Origin: Oxalobacteraceae bacterium
Lineage (GTDB): Bacteria > Pseudomonadota > Gammaproteobacteria > Burkholderiales > Burkholderiaceae_D
NCBI GenBank assembly: GCA_021298555.1
Contig: JAJTGE010000001.1
Location: forward strand, 1,445 to 65,444
Direction: 5' to 3'
DNA length: 64,000 nucleotides
The notes below the pieces were generated by a model. That model was not told where the DNA came from, searched no databases, and worked only from the letters and a program-made list of their open reading frames with translations. This document shows, piece after piece, positions 17,212 to 25,749 of this stretch; the first letter of the stretch is position 1; the number at the start of each line of letters is the position of its first letter. Position numbers and translations under genes: made by a program.

Positions 17212-18411
17212 TTAAATAGCGCTTGAAGCGCGACACGCTGCAATGACCGATTCATCGATACCCCAATCATGCAAAATCTCCTCGGTATGCTGACCAGCAC
17301 TGGCGACTGAACCGGGAGTCGGCGCCGGTGTACGCGAAAACCTCGGTGCAGGCGCGGGTTGTGTCACATCATCTACACGAATAAATGTTTGCCTGGCCTG
17401 ATTATGCGGATGCGTTACTGCTTCGTCCCAATCTAGTACGGGCGCAAAGCAGGCATCACTACCTTCAAGTAAAACACACCATTCATCGCGTGTTCGAGTC
17501 ATAAAAATAGCCGCCATTTTTGCTTTAAGCGCTGGCCACTGAGTTTCATCATGTTGCGCATCAAACGCCGGATCAGTGGCACCGATTTTTTCTCGCAACA
17601 ACGCATAAAATTTTGGCTCTATTGCACCAACGCTGACGTACTTGCCATCAGCGCAGCGATAATTATCGTAGTAATGCGCAGCACCATCGAGAAAATTTGC
17701 ATACCGCTCTGCTTTCCACGATCCACCTTCTTTAAAGCCACGAAACATGGCTGTTAGTAGTGCTGTGCCATCAGTCATTGCGGCATCGATTACTTGCCCT
17801 TGTCCTGATTGTTTTGTTTCAAGTAAAGCGCACACTATGCCAAACGCGAGCATCATGCCGCCTCCACCAAAGTCACCCACTAAATTCAGTGGAATCGGCG
17901 GTGGTGATTCAGGATCGTTTCCCATTGCATGCAAAGCACCCGATAGCGCTACATAATTTACATCGTGACCTGCCGCGTGCGCGAGCGGCCCGTACTGACC
18001 CCAACCTGTCATGCGTCCATACACCAGACGTGGATTGTGTTGTAAGCAGACTTCAGGCGACAAACCCAAACGCTCCATCACGCCCGGACGATATCCTTCT
18101 ATCAAGCCATCGGCTTTTTCGATTAATGACAGCATGAGCTCGACGGCACCCTGCTGTTTTAAATTAATCGCAAGTGAACGTCGGCCTCGGGCCATGACAT
18201 CAAACCGTGTATCCAGCAAATTAAGTGAAGGGGTATTGTTTTTGGTGTGGATACGAATGACCTCAGCACCCATATCCGCCAATAGCATGGCGCAAAAAGG
18301 GCCAGGGCCCAGCCCGACAAATTCGATCACTTTCACTCCTGCGAGAGGACCTCGACTAGCAGCGTTCGTCGTTTTGCTTGCGCCATTGTCTGCGCGATCA
18401 TTGGTATTCAT
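17212..18411 (-). CDS. CaiB/BaiF family (family III) CoA transferase or alpha-methylacyl-CoA racemase
   Basis: This 399-residue protein opens (after about 20 variable residues) with [20 protein letters not shown], and [10 protein letters not shown] follows, both classic for family III CoA transferases. [13 protein letters not shown] resembles the racemase branch (AMACR/Mcr), where His and Asp act as acid and base; the Asp in [21 protein letters not shown] is the residue to check. It is the first gene of a three-gene unit with two crotonases and could activate or epimerise a branched acyl-CoA. The upstream fli operon ends 93 bases before it without a clear terminator. Confidence 0.86.
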   Translation of the reverse strand: MNTNDRADNGASKTTNAASRGPLAGVKVIEFVGLGPGPFCAMLLADMGAEVIRIHTKNNTPSLNLLDTRFDVMARGRRSLAINLKQQGAVELMLSLIEKADGLIEGYRPGVMERLGLSPEVCLQHNPRLVYGRMTGWGQYGPLAHAAGHDVNYVALSGALHAMGNDPESPPPIPLNLVGDFGGGGMMLAFGIVCALLETKQSGQGQVIDAAMTDGTALLTAMFRGFKEGGSWKAERYANFLDGAAHYYDNYRCADGKYVSVGAIEPKFYALLREKIGATDPAFDAQHDETQWPALKAKMAAIFMTRTRDEWCVLLEGSDACFAPVLDWDEAVTHPHNQARQTFIRVDDVTQPAPAPRFSRTPAPTPGSVASAGQHTEEILHDWGIDESVIAACRASSAI

Positions 18412-18504
18412 ACACGTTTAAGTTCGGTGCGGATAATTGGTGGGATGGATGTGGGGCATGAGAAGCAGAACGTGTCAGGCATAAGCAGGAAAATGCTGTT
18501 CGTA

Positions 18505-18936
18505 CTACTTTAGATTAAACAAGCGTATACCCGTTTCATCCAGTACGCGCTGATCTTTTCTGGCAGCGGCAGCGGCATCATTGCGGGCTTCACGTTCGAC
18601 CATAGCTTCCATTTTGGCTTGCTCACGTCTGGCGCTAGCCAAGGCCGCGTTAGTGGCATCTAAACCTTGCTGAGCTGCGGTCAATTGCAGAACCACGCGA
18701 TGCCTTAGTCCATTTAGATGGTCTATGAATCGACGATAGGCAACATTGTCGCTAATGGAGTGAGTTTCTTTTTGAGCGATGCTGTAACGCTCGAGATAAT
18801 CTTGCTTGAGTTTTTCTATATGGGCCAGGCTGGCTTCAAGCTGAGTGACTTTGCTACGTGCGATATGCATTGCCGCCTGCGCTTCTTGCGTAGCGGTCTC
18901 TGCACGTTGCTGTAACACTGTCCAGGTTCTGTTCAT
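18505..18936 (-). CDS. fliJ: Flagellar export chaperone-escort protein FliJ
   Basis: This 143-residue, almost fully alpha-helical coiled-coil protein has a length usual for FliJ. It lies immediately after fliI, 38 bases downstream. FliJ inserts into the FliI hexamer ring and links it to FlhA, coupling ATP hydrolysis and proton-motive force to type III export. Sequence conservation in FliJ is low, so the call rests on position, length and the heptad-like pattern (AMHIARSKVTQLEASLAHIE). It is the last gene of the fliE-to-fliJ operon. Confidence 0.85.
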   Translation of the reverse strand: MNRTWTVLQQRAETATQEAQAAMHIARSKVTQLEASLAHIEKLKQDYLERYSIAQKETHSISDNVAYRRFIDHLNGLRHRVVLQLTAAQQGLDATNAALASARREQAKMEAMVEREARNDAAAAARKDQRVLDETGIRLFNLK

Positions 18937-18974
18937 GATGGGGAGATAGTATCAGCTCCGGGTAGTCTGGTGAC

Positions 18975-20297
18975 TCAGACTGCCATCAGCTCACCTATCA
19001 TTCGACGGGTGGTTGAGGCATCCACACCGTTATGCATATCTTGTCTGAGAAAATCCTCTAACCGACCGCGCATCAAAATAGCGAGATCGATATCGGCATT
19101 GGATCCTGCTTCGTAGGCACCTACAGAAATCAAATCGCTATTTTGCTGATACAGCGACCACAAACGACGCAATCGATTAGCTTGCTTGAGCTCATCAGCG
19201 TTTAATAAATTTTGCATCACACGCGAAATCGATCCATTTAAATCTATGGCTGGATAATGCGCAGCATCAGCTAAATCGCGAGAAAGCATGACCTGGCCGT
19301 CTAACGAAGCGCGGGCTATATCGACGATAGGATCTTGTGAATCATCGCCTTCAGCCAGCACCGTGTAGATGGCTGTAATTGAGCCGTAACCATGTCGGCC
19401 AACGCCGGTACGTTCTATTAAATTCGGCAGCAACGCAAATACCGAGGGTGGATAACCTTTTGCCGTTGGCGGCTCACCAATAGCCAAACCAATTTCACGC
19501 TGTGCATGCGCCACACGCGTCAGACTATCCATCAGCATAAGTACATTTTTACCCTGATCGCGAAAATACTCTGCAATTACATGCGTTAAGTGCGTAGCTT
19601 TGAGTCGACTCACCGGTGACATATTCGCAGGTGAAGCCACCACCACTGATTTAGCGCGACCTTCTGGGCCTAGTACTTCGTTGATAAACGCCTGGACTTC
19701 ACGACCACGCTCACCGATCAAACCTATCACCACCACATCGGCTTTGGTAAAACGCGTAATCATGCCCAGCAATACGCTTTTACCCACACCCGAGCCTGCT
19801 ACCAGGCCGATACGCTGACCGCGTCCTAAGGTGAGTAATCCATTGATTGCTTTAACACCGACATCGAGCACTTGATTGATAGGGCCGCGTTCCATGGGAT
19901 TGAGTGGCACACCTAACAAAGGCATACGATCAGGGCAATCCGGTGCAGGCATACCATCCAAGGGTTCACCAAAGGCATCGATAACACGACCCAGTAGTGC
20001 CGAGCCTAACTTGGCTTCCGATGAGTGCGTCACTACCCTGACCGTCGCACCGGGACTAATACCCACCGGTTCGGTAAAGGGCATAAGAAATAAGGTCTGA
20101 TCATTAAAGCCGACGACTTCAGCGGAGATACGATGTTCGCCGGTGCCTTCAATTTCACACAGAGCGCCTAGAGGCGCCATGATGCCGCGCGCTTCCAGTG
20201 TCATGCCCACCAGCCGCACGAGCGTGCCGGTGTGCGCTGCGGGTGGCGCAGATGTCTGGTCTATCAAATGATCGACTACATCAGAAAAATCAATCAT
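18975..20297 (-). CDS. fliI: Flagellum-specific export ATPase FliI
   Basis: This 440-residue F1-beta-like ATPase energises flagellar type III protein export at the cytoplasmic base. Walker A is GLVAGSGVGKSVLLGMI (about 165-181) and Walker B with following residues is NVLMLMDSLTRVAHAQREIG. The family stretch EPPTAKGYPPSVFALLPNLI and the C-terminal KQANRLRRLWSLYQQN region are intact. Its length is normal. The start overlaps the fliH stop by four bases, as expected for partners that form a FliH2-FliI complex. Confidence 0.95.
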   Translation of the reverse strand: MIDFSDVVDHLIDQTSAPPAAHTGTLVRLVGMTLEARGIMAPLGALCEIEGTGEHRISAEVVGFNDQTLFLMPFTEPVGISPGATVRVVTHSSEAKLGSALLGRVIDAFGEPLDGMPAPDCPDRMPLLGVPLNPMERGPINQVLDVGVKAINGLLTLGRGQRIGLVAGSGVGKSVLLGMITRFTKADVVVIGLIGERGREVQAFINEVLGPEGRAKSVVVASPANMSPVSRLKATHLTHVIAEYFRDQGKNVLMLMDSLTRVAHAQREIGLAIGEPPTAKGYPPSVFALLPNLIERTGVGRHGYGSITAIYTVLAEGDDSQDPIVDIARASLDGQVMLSRDLADAAHYPAIDLNGSISRVMQNLLNADELKQANRLRRLWSLYQQNSDLISVGAYEAGSNADIDLAILMRGRLEDFLRQDMHNGVDASTTRRMIGELMAV

Positions 20298-21877
20298 GAA
20301 TTAGTTTCATCGTTTCGATCGGCATGGATTTGATCACTGTTATCCAAAGTAGACGCATCGATCATTGCATCGATCATTGCATCATCATCGTTGTCATGAA
20401 TAATTTCTTCATCATCGTGATCATGCTCGAGCTCATCAGCTTTGATCGTTGTATCAGGTGTCGCCATTACTGCTGGCTGGGCCGCTACATTTGATTTCGG
20501 CTTAGTACTTGGTGTTGGTAGCGCTGGACGCCAACTGGAGGCTACTGGTTGAGCAAGCGATTTAGTTAATCCTTTAACGCGTCGTTCAATCATATCTTCG
20601 ACGACGCTTCCATCCAGAGAGGCGCGTACACTTCCCCGAGAGAGTAATCCGTCAGGACGACAAACTATGCTGTCACCAAATTGCGCTATGAGTGGTTTGT
20701 ACTGTTCTAAATCATCTGGATGCAAGTGAATAATCACCGCTTTTTCACCACTAGCAGCCAATTCACGCAAGCAGTTATCCACTAGCCGAGCTATCACTTG
20801 TCCAGATTGCGTCAACTCACCACGAACCAGCTGTTGGGCTAGGTGCATCGCGAGTTTTTTCATCGGTTCAAATAAGGCATCCGGATCACGCTCTAACTGG
20901 TGCAGACCTTTCATAACCAGATCCATCGCAGCCAGCTTTTCATCTATCTTGGCCTGCATCTCTGATGTAGCTTGTTCCAGACCGGCTTCTAAGCCTTCCT
21001 GAAATCCTGCCGCATGCGCATCCACTCGGGCTTGTTCGCGAGCGGCTTCGATTAATTGAGTTACTGCTTCATTGTCCAGACCCAACGGTGTGTCGGGCTG
21101 AGCTTGCGGTGACGACCCATCCTCGGACGCCGCATCAGATGTCATCTCTATTAATTCAGAATCCGGAGTACTGGACTCGTTATCCGACTCGAATGCCAGA
21201 GTGGTTGGCGGTATTGCTGTCGTTATCTCATGCTCATTGCTATCAGTTGCAGTGCAAGCATCGATTTCGTTTTCTGCTATCTGTTCAGGCGCGGGCTGCT
21301 CTGCCTGTACGTGCATACCTGTTTTGCTGAGTTCTTGTTCGGCGAGTTCAACGCCAGATAAAGCGTCTGATGACGGATCGGTTGCGAGATGCTCTGTCGG
21401 CTCCAGTGCGAGATCAGCCCGCACATCATCTGTACTGCTGGCTACTTCAGGCAAAGGAGATGGCAACGTTTGATCGACCTCGCTATCCGTCGCATGATTT
21501 TGACTTGTTTCTTGAATTGCTACTGAATCTTCAGTCAGTGGCTGATGTGACACGTCAGGTAATAGTTTCGATGCCGTCTGTAATGATGACTGGTTTTGCG
21601 TCTGCGATTGAAATGCGGGAACAGATGGAAGTGTTTGATCGAGCAGTTTATCGAGTTGAAAATTGTCGTCCGTAGGGACATGAATTTCTTTAAGCAGCGC
21701 CGTGTCTGTATACGCAGCGGTAGGACGTTCGTCTCGTTTTACTAAAAACGTATCGTCTTTTTCTTTTTTTAATAAATTTTGTATAGCAAATGGATTATTC
21801 GCCGGATCGAACATCCGGTTAGGCATCCATTCATGACGAGGCTGCGATGATTGCGGATCAGACAAAATCGGCTCCAC
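20294..21877 (-). CDS. fliH: Flagellar assembly protein FliH with very long acidic extensions
   Basis: This protein has 527 residues against a usual 220-300. The conserved FliH/V-ATPase E-like part lies at about residues 270-450: ARVDAHAAGFQEGLEAGLEQ with small-residue periodicity, then LHPDDLEQYKPLIAQFGDSI and ASLDGSVVEDMIERRVKGL. Before it is a roughly 250-residue low-complexity acidic region rich in Glu, Ser, Thr and Pro. After it is an Asp/His-rich tail (LEHDHDDEEIIHDNDDDAM). FliH binds and regulates the FliI ATPase. The chosen start is GTG at 21877 inside the end of fliG; the ATG at 21826 (MPNRMFDPANNPF) is an alternative. Neither has a strong ribosome site. Confidence 0.9.
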   Translation of the reverse strand: MEPILSDPQSSQPRHEWMPNRMFDPANNPFAIQNLLKKEKDDTFLVKRDERPTAAYTDTALLKEIHVPTDDNFQLDKLLDQTLPSVPAFQSQTQNQSSLQTASKLLPDVSHQPLTEDSVAIQETSQNHATDSEVDQTLPSPLPEVASSTDDVRADLALEPTEHLATDPSSDALSGVELAEQELSKTGMHVQAEQPAPEQIAENEIDACTATDSNEHEITTAIPPTTLAFESDNESSTPDSELIEMTSDAASEDGSSPQAQPDTPLGLDNEAVTQLIEAAREQARVDAHAAGFQEGLEAGLEQATSEMQAKIDEKLAAMDLVMKGLHQLERDPDALFEPMKKLAMHLAQQLVRGELTQSGQVIARLVDNCLRELAASGEKAVIIHLHPDDLEQYKPLIAQFGDSIVCRPDGLLSRGSVRASLDGSVVEDMIERRVKGLTKSLAQPVASSWRPALPTPSTKPKSNVAAQPAVMATPDTTIKADELEHDHDDEEIIHDNDDDAMIDAMIDASTLDNSDQIHADRNDETNS

Positions 21878-22910
21878 CTGCAGACAAGATCAACTCACCC
21901 TTTTCGGACAGTTTTCGCGCCGCACGCATAACCTTCTTCTGCGCATCTTCAACTTCTGTCATGCGCAATGGACCTTTTGCTTCCATATCATCCAAGAACA
22001 TACCGCGGGCTCGACTCGACATATTGCCAAGGAATTTATCTTTGACGATATCGGGTGCGCCTTTTAAGGCGGTCATGAGCATATCGGGTTCAACTGCGCG
22101 CATGAGTGCCTGAATGCCACGATTGTCGACTGCTGCCAGGTTCTCAAAGCTGAACATGTTGTCTTGTATGCGCAAAGCCAACTCTTCATCAAGCTGACCC
22201 ACACCTTGCAAAATCGGACCTTCCAGCTCCACCTTGGTAAAGTTCATAATCTTGGCTGCTGCTTTCACACCACCAAAGCTAGACGACGATGACGACGCAT
22301 TGTTTGAGAACTGTTTCTTCATGATTGATTCCAGCTCTTCCATAGCCGATGGCTGTACGGTATCCAAGCTGGCAACCCGTTGAATCACTTCTGGGCGAGT
22401 TTCGTTAGGCAGATATGCCAACACATCAGCGGCTACCTCGGCATCCAGCACAGACAAAATGATGGCTGTTACTTGTGGGTGCTCGCTCTTAATCATTTCA
22501 GCAATCGCGCGCGCATCCATCCACTGCAAAATTTCCAAACCGCGACTGGCGCGATTAGGCATGATGCGAGATAAAACTGACGAGGCTTTGTCGGGTCCAA
22601 GGGCACGCTTTAAAACAGTTTCTACATATTCAGTGGTACCAAGAGACAAGCTGGTTTGACGTTTGAGCATGTCGACGAATTGATCGAGCACCACGTTCAC
22701 CGCTTCTTGCGACATATCGGCAACGGAGACCATAGCCGCACCTAATTCCTGAACCTCTTTGGGATCCAGATAACTGATGATGTTGGAAGCCAGGTCTTCA
22801 CCCAGTAGCAGCATTAATACAGCTGCACGCTGAACGTTGGTAATTTCTGTCAGCTCTTTTTTGAGCTCATCTGACATTCCTGCTGTAACCGCCATATCTG
22901 CCATTTGCAA
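21858..22910 (-). CDS. fliG: Flagellar motor switch protein FliG
   Basis: This 350-residue rotor protein of the C-ring links the MS-ring (FliF) to torque generation and switching. The N-domain (VQRAAVLMLLLGEDLASNI) contacts FliF. The middle domain has the conserved SEHPQVTAIILSVLD (EHPQ) motif for FliM contact. The C-terminal domain is intact (MFSFENLAAVDNRGIQALMR and AQKKVMRAARKLSEKGEL), with its charged motor helix. A poly-Ser stretch (NNASSSSSSFGG) forms a middle linker. The start could be codon 1, 4 or 7 (several Met). It overlaps fliH by 20 bases and follows the small fliF-tail paralogue. Confidence 0.95.
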   Translation of the reverse strand: MQMADMAVTAGMSDELKKELTEITNVQRAAVLMLLLGEDLASNIISYLDPKEVQELGAAMVSVADMSQEAVNVVLDQFVDMLKRQTSLSLGTTEYVETVLKRALGPDKASSVLSRIMPNRASRGLEILQWMDARAIAEMIKSEHPQVTAIILSVLDAEVAADVLAYLPNETRPEVIQRVASLDTVQPSAMEELESIMKKQFSNNASSSSSSFGGVKAAAKIMNFTKVELEGPILQGVGQLDEELALRIQDNMFSFENLAAVDNRGIQALMRAVEPDMLMTALKGAPDIVKDKFLGNMSSRARGMFLDDMEAKGPLRMTEVEDAQKKVMRAARKLSEKGELILSAGGADFV

Positions 22911-22972
22911 CCTCTGCGCCTTGTAGTACTACGTTGTATTCAATGTAAAGCTGTATCTATTGGTCGTTCGTT

Positions 22973-23218
22973 TTATTTCAGAAGATTTTTAATAATTAAA
23001 ACCATCCGATTACGTTCTTTTTCAGTCAGCATCTTCACCAGCACAAGTTTGTCATCATAACTCTTGGCATCCGTGAGCATTTCTGTGGGTAAGGCGGCTT
23101 TTTTCTTGGGCTTGTATTTTTTCATTTCCTCAAGATGATCTACATCAGCCCCTGCTGCGACTTCTGGTGGTTTTTCACCCGCAGCTTTTGGCTCTTGTGC
23201 TTTTTTAGGTTCTGCCAT
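22973..23218 (-). CDS. Small standalone paralogue of the FliF C-terminal FliG-binding tail
   Basis: This 81-residue protein without membrane segments sits between fliF and fliG, 35 bases after fliF. After a Lys/Glu/Pro/Ala-rich N-terminal part (about 1-30), its remaining 50 residues align with the very end of FliF in this window. HLEEMKKYKPKKKAALPTEM corresponds to SLEDLKARMQSMKPKKPTFT, SYDDKLVLVKMLTEKERNRM to TYDDKVALIRMLVAQESGRV, and VLIIKNLLK to ALVLKNMVK. In FliF that tail binds the FliG N-domain. I know no named family for a free version. It may compete with, bridge or stabilise FliG on the MS-ring; that role is inference, the similarity is seen directly. Confidence 0.75.
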   Translation of the reverse strand: MAEPKKAQEPKAAGEKPPEVAAGADVDHLEEMKKYKPKKKAALPTEMLTDAKSYDDKLVLVKMLTEKERNRMVLIIKNLLK

Positions 23219-23253
23219 GTGATTTCCAGTTAGTTATGAATTTGCTCTGCTAC

Positions 23254-25314
23254 TTAGTTCTTTACCATGTTCTTGAGTACCAGTGCGACGCGTCCCGACT
23301 CCTGAGCTACCAGCATACGTATCAGGGCGACCTTATCATCATAGGTGTTAGCCGTGTCGAGCATATCAGCCGTAAAGGTTGGTTTCTTCGGTTTCATTGA
23401 TTGCATGCGTGCTTTCAAATCTTCCAGTGATTCGCCATCTTCCAATTCCACTTCACCTGCGGCTAATTCTTCTGCGGCGGCTTCTTCTTCTAATCGCGCT
23501 TCCTCAGCTAATCGCGCTTCCTCGGCTAATCGCGCTTCCTCGGCTAATCGCGCCAATTCTGCTAAGCGTGCTTCTTCGGCCAGGCGCGCCTCTTCGGACA
23601 ATCGGAACTGTTCTTCCATGCGCGCCGTCTCACCGGCCTTGGCTTCTTCAACTGCCTTGGCAATCTCGGCCAACCTAGCCTCTTCAGCGCGCTTGAGATC
23701 TTCTGCCGACGGTCCTGCAGGTCCAAGAATTTGGTTAATCGTCGGGCCTTTGACCATGGGGCGAACTACTGCCAGCAAGAACACAATCATTACCAGTGCT
23801 GCTACGCCAATTTTAATAAAGTTCTGCAAATCGGTATCGGCGTACCAGGCTTTAGGTGGCTCGGGTGCCAGCGTTTCAAATCGTGCTGGCGCCACAGTTA
23901 CCACGTCACCTCGTGCTTCGTTATATCCCACCGCGCTACGGACCAATTGCAGCATGCGGTCTAACTCTTCTTTGGAGTATGGAATGGTTGTTGCCACGCC
24001 CGGGCCAAATCCCTTGCCATCGGCCGGCTGTGGCGCTGCACGTTCAGCTACTACGACTGCAACCGTCAGACGCTCAATCGCACCCGATGAATTTTTAACA
24101 TGACGCACCGAACGATCCATCTCGAAATTACGCGTTGCTCGTGTAGTGACAACTTCATTGTTAACGGGCTTACGCTCATTGGAGTTGGTATCCGTCGTCA
24201 GGTCGGCATCAGGCGGCGGCGAATTCGTCATCGCACCTGGAATACCTTCGGGATCAATCTTATATTTACGCTCCGTCGTCAATGCTTCTGAACGGGGCTT
24301 GACGCCTTTGTCTTTATTATCAAAATCTTCGGTAGTTGTTTCAACTGTGGTGTAGTCCAGTGTCAGATTAACTTCGGCTTTAACCGACGCCTCACCTACA
24401 ACAGGTGCCAGTAATTCAGTCACACGCTGACGATAGGATTCCTCAGTGCGCTGCTTGTGCGACATTTGTGCAACCGTTAAACCCATAGCGGCATCGACCG
24501 GATTTTCTTCCGTCATCAAATTACCTTGATCATCAACGACTGATACATTTTGGGGCGACAGATACGGAACACTGGAAGAAATCAAATGCACAATCGCTTT
24601 TACCTGCGATGTCGTGACACCACGACCTGAGTGCGGCGTCACAACAACTGAGGCCTTGGGTGTGGCGCGTTCACGCACGAACACACTTTGTTTAGGTAGG
24701 GCCAAATGCACGCGTGCAGATTTAATGGTGGAGATCTGCATAATGCTGCGGGCGAGCTCTTGCTCAATCGCTGAGTTGTACTGTACTTGTTCCATAAACT
24801 GACTGGTAGTCATGGACGATTTATCTTTTAATGAATCCATACCAATAGGCTGCGCTTCTTTAGGTATGCCCTGACCTGCCAGGAAAATTCGCGCCTCATG
24901 GTAACGGCCTTCAGGAATCGTAATCTGGCCACTACTGGTATCAATTTTTGGTTTGAAATCTGCTGCTTTCAGTGCCTCGAGTGCTGCTTGTTTATCAGTC
25001 TCTGTCATGCCCGGCATGATGGCGCGATAAGGAGTCGTCTGCGAAAACTGAAAACTCATTGCTGCAATCAAGAGAACGATCAACAGAGCTATGGCCGGTA
25101 AGGCGCGTCTGACGGCTGGCTGCTTTAACAAGCCATCTGCCCAGGTCTTGAACTGATTCATCCCGCCAGAGACACCCGCAAGTGTGCCAGGCAGTTGTCC
25201 CGGATTGGGCATGCCATTCGAAGGTAATGCCGCCCCAGCGGTTTCACCCGCATTGGCGGCTTGCCCATTAGGCAGCTGCGAGGGTACTCCCCCATTCATT
25301 GTCGCTTCGGCCAT
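23254..25314 (-). CDS. fliF: Flagellar MS-ring protein FliF (enlarged C-terminal cytoplasmic region)
   Basis: This 686-residue protein compares with about 550-580 in most relatives. The first membrane helix is at about 72-92 (ALPAIALLIVLLIAAMSFQF). The YscJ-like ring-building domains follow (YRAIMPGMTETDKQAALEAL, GQITIPEGRYHEARIFLAGQ, ELARSIMQISTIKSARVHLA). The second helix is at about 499-519 (FIKIGVAALVMIVFLLAVVR). Between helix 2 and the C-terminal FliG-binding tail is a roughly 100-residue extended helix of near-perfect six-residue EARLAE repeats. It assembles first in the inner membrane and carries FliG and the export gate. It is preceded by fliE. Confidence 0.95.
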   Translation of the reverse strand: MAEATMNGGVPSQLPNGQAANAGETAGAALPSNGMPNPGQLPGTLAGVSGGMNQFKTWADGLLKQPAVRRALPAIALLIVLLIAAMSFQFSQTTPYRAIMPGMTETDKQAALEALKAADFKPKIDTSSGQITIPEGRYHEARIFLAGQGIPKEAQPIGMDSLKDKSSMTTSQFMEQVQYNSAIEQELARSIMQISTIKSARVHLALPKQSVFVRERATPKASVVVTPHSGRGVTTSQVKAIVHLISSSVPYLSPQNVSVVDDQGNLMTEENPVDAAMGLTVAQMSHKQRTEESYRQRVTELLAPVVGEASVKAEVNLTLDYTTVETTTEDFDNKDKGVKPRSEALTTERKYKIDPEGIPGAMTNSPPPDADLTTDTNSNERKPVNNEVVTTRATRNFEMDRSVRHVKNSSGAIERLTVAVVVAERAAPQPADGKGFGPGVATTIPYSKEELDRMLQLVRSAVGYNEARGDVVTVAPARFETLAPEPPKAWYADTDLQNFIKIGVAALVMIVFLLAVVRPMVKGPTINQILGPAGPSAEDLKRAEEARLAEIAKAVEEAKAGETARMEEQFRLSEEARLAEEARLAELARLAEEARLAEEARLAEEARLEEEAAAEELAAGEVELEDGESLEDLKARMQSMKPKKPTFTADMLDTANTYDDKVALIRMLVAQESGRVALVLKNMVKN
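23489..23604 (-). repeat. 18-bp tandem repeats inside fliF encoding (EARLAE)n
   Basis: About six tandem copies of an 18-base unit (plus strand GCTAATCGCGCTTCCTCG) are present. The first three are almost identical and the rest drift. They encode the charged helical array RLAEEARLAE in FliF. Near-identical DNA suggests recent expansion by slippage. Confidence 0.85.
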
Positions 25315-25385
25315 GTTCTACTCTCTAAGAGGTTGGCTGTTCTGTTTCTAAATTTACGTGTGATCTGTTCTACTAAACAGCTGGC

Positions 25386-25733
25386 TTATACCGGCATGTT
25401 TAATATGTCTTCGTAGGCCTTCATGACTTTGTTACGTATCTGCAGCGTCGCTTCAAATGCCAGGGACGATTTCTGCATGGCCAGTACAACATCGGTCAGT
25501 GGTACATCTTCACCTCGATCGTACGCTTCACGTAGGCTACTGGCATATTGCTGAGTATCGTTGGTTTGAACTACAGCCGTCTTGATCGCATCACCAAATG
25601 TCGGCTTACCTATTTCGGGTGTGGGCGGTGCTAATACAGGTTGGGTATTTTTTCCACCCGCATCTACTTGGTACTGACGCATAGCGGCCAACATCGAATC
25701 AATATTGGCCTGGCTGTTAATTTTATTAATCAT
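25386..25733 (-). CDS. fliE: Flagellar hook-basal body adaptor FliE
   Basis: This 115-residue protein links the MS-ring to the rod (FlgB) and belongs to the first exported components. The C-terminal half is conserved: FGDAIKTAVVQTNDTQQYAS and VPLTDVVLAMQKSSLAFEAT, then LQIRNKVMKAYEDILNMPV. Its length is normal. It is 16 bases downstream of the sigma-54 activator gene and upstream of fliF, the same order as fleR-fliE-fliF in Pseudomonas-type clusters. Confidence 0.92.
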   Translation of the reverse strand: MINKINSQANIDSMLAAMRQYQVDAGGKNTQPVLAPPTPEIGKPTFGDAIKTAVVQTNDTQQYASSLREAYDRGEDVPLTDVVLAMQKSSLAFEATLQIRNKVMKAYEDILNMPV

Positions 25734-25749
25734 ATTTTTTCACCTCGCT

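Noticed and set aside
23345-24103. 252-aa plus-strand ORF opposite fliF
   Set aside because: Its Ser/Arg/Ala repeats are the antisense reading of the EARLAE repeat. It has no start signals and fliF is unambiguous.
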